Shown here piece by piece: positions 6,015 to 7,633 of a stretch of 7,633 nt of DNA; the stretch's first letter is position 1; each line of letters begins with the position of its first letter. This DNA comes from Caldifarciminota bacterium (GTDB lineage: Bacteria > Hydrothermota > UBA3072 > WFRC01). The notes beneath the pieces were generated by a model, which was given only the letters and a program-made list of their open reading frames with translations, made no database searches and was not told where the DNA came from. The DNA lies in contig WFRC01000204.1 in assembly GCA_015486685.1 (NCBI GenBank), positions 1 through 7,633 of the forward strand, written 5' to 3'. Made by a program: the position numbers and the translations under genes.

Positions 6015-6229
6015 TGAAAAAAAAATTTACCATCGAAATCTTCAAGGAATCCTGTAAAGGATGTGAAATATGTGTAAAATTTTGCCCTGTTGATATTCTG
6101 TATATAGGGGAGGATAGAAAAGTTGCCGTAACAGATGAAGACAAATGTGTAGGTTGCCTTATTTGTGAATATAGGTGCCCTGATTTTGCGATTGCAGTGC
6201 ACCCCGCGGAAGAAACGGTAAAGGTATGA
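6014..6229 (+). CDS. korD: 2x[4Fe-4S] ferredoxin, 2-oxoglutarate:ferredoxin oxidoreductase delta-type subunit
   Basis: A 71-residue protein with two complete [4Fe-4S] motifs, CKGCEICVKFCP (C14, C17, C20, C24) and CVGCLICEYRCP (C45, C48, C51, C55). This length and layout match the delta subunit (KorD/OorD) of 2-oxoacid:ferredoxin oxidoreductases, which carries electrons to or from ferredoxin. It starts on the last base of the sucD stop (TAATG), implying coupled translation. The position after sucCD supports a link to succinyl-CoA, the substrate or product of that enzyme. However, the alpha, beta and gamma subunit genes do not follow; a fumarase gene does. It could therefore be a stand-alone ferredoxin, or serve subunits encoded elsewhere. 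The ferredoxin fold is sure, the KorD role probable. Confidence 0.8.
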   Translation: MKKKFTIEIFKESCKGCEICVKFCPVDILYIGEDRKVAVTDEDKCVGCLICEYRCPDFAIAVHPAEETVKV

Positions 6230-6245
6230 GAAAGACAGCCGATAG
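6226..6245 (+). repeat. direct repeat copy 1 (end of korD)
   Basis: A 20-bp segment starting ATGAGAAAGACAGCC and containing the korD TGA stop. It matches 7163-7182 at 18 of 20 positions, where it overlaps the stop of the fumarase alpha gene in the same way. Just downstream, TGCAAAA is tandemly repeated (6259-6272). Both suggest a spacer made of repetitive sequence. Confidence 0.6.
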
Positions 6246-6308
6246 AAAGAATGAAAAGTGCAAAATGCAAAATCAAGGAAATAAATGAAAATATTTGGGC
6301 GTTAAACC

Positions 6309-6318
6309 AAGGAGGTGA
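6309..6318 (+). promoter_or_regulatory. full-length Shine-Dalgarno deciding the fumarase alpha start
   Basis: AAGGAGGTGA is a complete match to the anti-Shine-Dalgarno end of 16S rRNA and lies 2 nt before ATG 6321. It contains an in-frame GTG (6315) that could be mistaken for a start but is part of the ribosome-binding site. The strong site suggests independent, efficient initiation despite the 91-nt gap after korD. Confidence 0.8.
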
Positions 6319-6320
6319 AT

Positions 6321-7166
6321 ATGAGAGAAGTGCCATTTGAGGTGCTTGCCAACAAGGTGAAGGAACTCTGTATGAATGCAAATTTTTATATTGGAGACGA
6401 TGTATTAAACGCTATTAAAGAAGCAAGGGAAAAAGAGGAATCACCAGTTGCAAAACAAATCCTGGATATTATTATAAAAAATGATGGAATTGCAAAGGAT
6501 GAGCAAATGCCTATCTGTCAGGACACAGGATTTGCAGTATTTTTTATCGAATTTGGAGAAGATGTGAGAATTACCGGGGGCTCTTTTGAAGATGCAATTG
6601 CCGAAGGTGTCCGAAGAGGGTATAAAGAAGGGTATTTGAGGAAATCCATCGTAAATGACCCTGTCTTTGACAGAAAAAATTCAGGGGATAATACCCCACC
6701 GATAATTCATTTAAGACTCGTCCCTGGCGATAAAATTAAGATTCTATTCGCACCAAAGGGCGGAGGTTCTGAAAATATGAGTGAGGTGAAAATGATGGTG
6801 CCTGCCGATGGAATAGAAGGCATAAAGAATTTTGTTGTTGATAGGGTGAAAAGGTCGGGCGGAAATCCCTGTCCACCTGTAATAATAGGAGTTGGTATTG
6901 GAGGCACATTTGAGAAGGTAGCAGAAATTGCGAAAAGGGCAATTTTAAGGCCATTTGGTTACCATCATCCTGACCCAAGGTACAGGGATGCTGAGATTGA
7001 ACTGCTTGAAAGAATAAATAAATTAGGTATAGGACCTATGGGACTTGGTGGTAGAACTACTGCACTTGCAGTCCACATAGAAACACATCCCTGCCATATT
7101 GCATCTATGCCTGTGGCTGTAAATACACAGTGTCACGCATCAAGGCATAAAGAGGCAATTATATGA
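6321..7166 (+). CDS. fumA: class I fumarate hydratase, alpha subunit (TtdA/FumA N-terminal type)
   Basis: A 281-residue protein, the usual length for the alpha subunit of two-subunit fumarase or L-tartrate dehydratase. It binds the [4Fe-4S] cluster that catalyses hydration of fumarate to malate. The three ligand cysteines are visible: C66 (PICQDTG), C184 (NPCPP) and C271 (QCHASRH). Other hallmarks are APKGGGSEN (144-152), GVGIGGTFEK (190-199) and GPMGLGGRTTALAV (238-251). The ATG at 6321 is chosen over GTG 6315 because of the Shine-Dalgarno placement. Tartrate dehydratase shares this family, but the TCA neighbours favour fumarase. Such enzymes are oxygen-sensitive. The beta subunit follows after a 243-nt repeat-rich spacer, unusually long for partners of one enzyme. 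A nearly identical 20-bp repeat lies at each end of the gene. Confidence 0.93.
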   Translation: MREVPFEVLANKVKELCMNANFYIGDDVLNAIKEAREKEESPVAKQILDIIIKNDGIAKDEQMPICQDTGFAVFFIEFGEDVRITGGSFEDAIAEGVRRGYKEGYLRKSIVNDPVFDRKNSGDNTPPIIHLRLVPGDKIKILFAPKGGGSENMSEVKMMVPADGIEGIKNFVVDRVKRSGGNPCPPVIIGVGIGGTFEKVAEIAKRAILRPFGYHHPDPRYRDAEIELLERINKLGIGPMGLGGRTTALAVHIETHPCHIASMPVAVNTQCHASRHKEAII

Positions 7167-7182
7167 GAAAAACAGCCGAGAG
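7163..7182 (+). repeat. direct repeat copy 2 (end of fumarase alpha gene)
   Basis: A second copy of the 20-bp repeat at 6226-6245, with two mismatches. It begins on the ATGA that includes the TGA stop of the fumarase alpha gene. It leads into a 7-bp tandem, AGCCGAG (7174-7180) and AGCCGAT (7181-7187). Confidence 0.6.
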
Positions 7183-7204
7183 CCGATGGCAAAAATGAAA
7201 AATA

Positions 7205-7253
7205 AACGAGATTAACGAGAAATACGGTGATACGATGATATGGTGATACGGAT
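7205..7253. repeat. short tandem repeats, 9-bp then 8-bp units
   Basis: Two 9-bp units, AACGAGATT (7205-7213) and AACGAGAAA (7214-7222), run directly into four 8-bp units: ATACGGTG (7222-7229), ATACGATG (7230-7237), ATATGGTG (7238-7245) and ATACGGAT (7246-7253). The units are imperfect. No coding frame or stable hairpin is evident. Confidence 0.65.
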
Positions 7254-7274
7254 ATGAAAAGATTAGTTATTTGC

Positions 7275-7322
7275 CTTCGGCGTTATTACACTTCGTTGTA
7301 TATTCGCTTCGCTGTTATTTAT
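7275..7322. repeat. three imperfect 16-bp tandem repeats
   Basis: CTTCG recurs with an exact 16-bp spacing at 7275, 7291 and 7307. The units share the pattern CTTCGnnGTnATnnnn: CTTCGGCGTTATTACA, CTTCGTTGTATATTCG and CTTCGCTGTTATTTAT. It lies within the spacer between the two fumarase genes. Confidence 0.65.
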
Positions 7323-7340
7323 TGTAAAAAATGAATGAAA

Positions 7341-7394
7341 AAACAAAACAAACAAGATAGACTAAACAGACTAAATAAACTAAATAAACTAAAT
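7341..7394. repeat. six 9-bp tandem repeats ending at the fumarase beta ribosome site
   Basis: Six consecutive 9-bp units occupy this stretch: AAACAAAAC, AAACAAGAT, AGACTAAAC, AGACTAAAT, AAACTAAAT, AAACTAAAT. The last four are close to identical. The array ends 4 nt before the AGGAGG Shine-Dalgarno (7399-7404) of the next gene, so the repeats form an A-rich, unstructured leader, which could aid ribosome access. Confidence 0.7.
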
Positions 7395-7409
7395 AAATAG
7401 GAGGCATAG

Positions 7410-7633
7410 ATGAGTGAAATAAGATTAAAAACGCCCCTGACAGATGATGTAATAAAATCTCTAAATATAGGGGATAATGTGTTGTTGAGTGGTATTATAT
7501 ATACAGGAAGGGATGCTGCTCATAAGAGATTTATCCAGGCAATTGAAAACGGAGAACCACTTCCTTTTGACATTAAGGGACAGGTAATATATTATGTCGG
7601 ACCGGCACCTGCAAAACCAGGGATGCCCATTGG
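7410..7633 (+). CDS. fumB: class I fumarate hydratase, beta subunit (partial, cut by window end)
   Basis: The first 74 codons are present and the reading frame is open to the window edge. The start is ATG 7410, 5 nt after AGGAGG (7399-7404). The sequence begins MSEIRLKTPLTDDVIKSLN and contains SGIIYTGRDAAHKRF (about residues 27-41), the hallmark of the fumarase/tartrate dehydratase beta (C-terminal) domain, followed by YYVGPAPAKPGMPIG. The beta subunit completes the active site with the alpha subunit encoded upstream. The usual family length is about 180-200 residues, so more than half is missing here only because of the window limit. Confidence 0.92.
   Translation, partial: MSEIRLKTPLTDDVIKSLNIGDNVLLSGIIYTGRDAAHKRFIQAIENGEPLPFDIKGQVIYYVGPAPAKPGMPI

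Noticed and set aside
6315..6320. GTG start for fumarase alpha
   Set aside because: The GTG is part of the full Shine-Dalgarno AAGGAGGTGA; ATG 6321 is correctly placed behind it.
4729..6381. Minus-strand frames of 110-136 codons opposite sucC, sucD and korD
   Set aside because: They are antisense shadows of strongly conserved genes, lack family resemblance and have no ribosome-binding context.
7205..7394. CRISPR array
   Set aside because: The units are 8-16 bp, contiguous and imperfect, with no unique spacers and no cas genes.

Overview
The window comes from an AT-rich bacterium. Every gene resembles ordinary bacterial families, Shine-Dalgarno sequences are strong, and neither tRNA gene encodes its CCA. 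The metabolic genes are oxygen-sensitive or ferredoxin-linked types: a two-subunit [4Fe-4S] class I fumarase, and a KorD-like 2x[4Fe-4S] ferredoxin beside succinyl-CoA synthetase. This points to an anaerobe or microaerophile, possibly with a reductive or reversible TCA cycle. I cannot fix the phylum. The intergenic repeats are of the kind common in uncultivated Nitrospirota/Desulfobacterota-like genomes, but that is an impression and not a proof.

Layout. (1) Positions 1-436 hold no convincing gene. There are three different palindromic, dispersed-repeat-like elements (about 45-84, 184-254, 267-290), a plus-strand terminator-like hairpin (337-368), and a good sigma70-type promoter (399-427) for tRNA-Gln(CUG) at 437-507. 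(2) A minus-strand unit runs from 3829 down to 479: promoter, tRNA-Arg(CCU), a single-pass membrane TPR protein, an M24/aminopeptidase-P-fold protein that has lost most of its metal ligands, and a rhomboid protease fused to a C-terminal TPR-like region. The three protein genes are tightly packed (3-nt gap, then 13-nt overlap). The last one ends inside the antisense strand of tRNA-Gln, so the unit lies between two tRNA genes. (3) Positions 3794-4000 are a divergent intergenic region carrying promoter candidates for both directions and a 9-bp inverted repeat followed by eight T. (4) A plus-strand metabolic operon covers 4001 to the window end: sucC, sucD, korD, the fumarase alpha gene, and the fumarase beta gene cut by the window edge.

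How the genes work together. SucCD interconverts succinate and succinyl-CoA. KorD would pass electrons to or from 2-oxoglutarate:ferredoxin oxidoreductase, whose other subunits are not seen here. The fumarase interconverts malate and fumarate. These are neighbouring TCA steps that can run in either direction. The minus-strand genes suggest a membrane-associated or protein-quality role: an anchored TPR adaptor, a probable pseudo-peptidase and an intramembrane protease. No shared substrate can be read from the sequence.

The most unusual signals are the degenerate M24 protein, the tRNA-bounded operon with coding sequence running into antisense tRNA, a near-identical 20-bp repeat starting just before the stop codons of both korD and the fumarase alpha gene, and a run of short tandem repeats of changing period between the two fumarase genes.
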